Below are positions 6,409 to 6,774 of a stretch of DNA of 6,774 bases, piece by piece. A program made the position numbers and the translations under genes. The notes below the pieces were generated by a model that saw only the letters and a program-made list of their open reading frames with translations, had not been told where the DNA came from and searched no databases. Origin of the DNA: Bacteroidales bacterium (GTDB taxonomy: Bacteria; Bacteroidota; Bacteroidia; Bacteroidales; VadinHA17). The first letter of the stretch is position 1. Each line of letters starts with the position of its first letter. The DNA is taken from NCBI GenBank assembly GCA_013314865.1, contig JABUEV010000136.1, forward strand, positions 1 to 6,774, written 5' to 3'.

Positions 6409-6774
6409 GTATATCTCAGTATTTATTTTTTTAACATTTCTTTTCTCCTGTCAGCTTTCTGCCCAGAAACAGGTTAACTCTCCCTATGGAAGGTTCAATC
6501 TCGGGATACTTGAACCTGCTGGTTCATTCAGAGGTCTAGGTATGGGAGGCACAGGAGTTGCACTTCGTGACAATAATTCTGTCTACCTGTCTAACCCTGC
6601 TTCGTACAGCAGTATTGATACATTATCATTTATATTTGATTTTGGAGTTGACTACAGCGTCAATTTCATATCCGACAACAAGACAAAATACACCTCAGAT
6701 GACATGAACTTTGATCATCTGCTGTTTGGATTTCCGGTTACAAAGGGGATAGGAGTTGCAGCAGGAATTATTCC
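6398..6774 (+). CDS. Putative outer-membrane beta-barrel protein (5' part; runs off window)
   Basis: The frame is open from the ATG at 6398 to the window edge (125 full codons, no stop). The first 22 residues form a signal peptide: basic start MRSR, hydrophobic stretch YISVFIFLTFLF, then SCQLSA with likely signal peptidase I cleavage after Ala22 (LSA|Q). Cys18 follows LFS, only a poor lipobox, so a lipoprotein is less likely. The mature part begins YGRFNLG (30-36), then RGLGMGGTGVAL (45-56) and NPASY (66-70), followed by alternating hydrophobic/aromatic stretches such as LSFIFDFGVDYSVNF that suit beta strands. The RGxGMGGTGVA...NPAS pattern resembles Bacteroidetes outer-membrane proteins distantly like the FadL/OmpP1 and PorV type; specific function and ligand are unknown. 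The start overlaps the coaX 3' end by 11 nt in another frame, suggesting co-transcription and coupled translation. The ATG at 6393 is not usable, since its frame stops after 13 codons. Confidence 0.8.
   Translation, partial: MRSRYISVFIFLTFLFSCQLSAQKQVNSPYGRFNLGILEPAGSFRGLGMGGTGVALRDNNSVYLSNPASYSSIDTLSFIFDFGVDYSVNFISDNKTKYTSDDMNFDHLLFGFPVTKGIGVAAGII

Overview
The window looks like an ordinary chromosomal segment of a Bacteroidetes bacterium, probably Bacteroidales or a close relative. Four things point there. The protein sequences have Bacteroidetes-type features: class I dihydroorotase with HPLIRS and WSPFE blocks, a short stand-alone aspartokinase beginning MIVYKFGGAS, and a type III pantothenate kinase followed by an outer-membrane protein. 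No start codon has a recognisable Shine-Dalgarno sequence. Two genes are preceded by a perfect TAnnTTTG box, the Bacteroidetes sigma factor's -7 element. Base composition is moderately AT-rich and even throughout. I see no mobile element, CRISPR array, tRNA or rRNA.

Layout: (1) nt 2-763, plus strand: the 3' part of pyrC (dihydroorotase, pyrimidine synthesis), whose 5' end lies outside the window. (2) nt 765-2024, minus strand: lysC (aspartokinase), convergent with pyrC, with a single base between the two stop codons. (3) nt 2025-2163: a 139-bp divergent promoter region between lysC and mfd. (4) nt 2164-5514, plus strand: mfd, a full-length transcription-repair coupling factor. (5) nt 5515-5691: a 177-bp gap with a hairpin just after mfd and a promoter just before coaX. 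(6) nt 5692-6408, plus strand: coaX (type III pantothenate kinase). (7) nt 6398 to the window edge, plus strand: the 5' part of a signal-peptide-bearing, probably beta-barrel outer-membrane protein, overlapping coaX by 11 nt.

The genes are mostly unrelated housekeeping functions: pyrimidine synthesis, entry to the aspartate amino-acid family, transcription-coupled DNA repair and the first step of coenzyme A synthesis. Only coaX and the outer-membrane gene look translationally linked. I found no evidence of an undescribed system. The points worth a second look are regulatory (very short predicted leaders, the abutting convergent genes) and the uncharacterised outer-membrane gene at the right edge.
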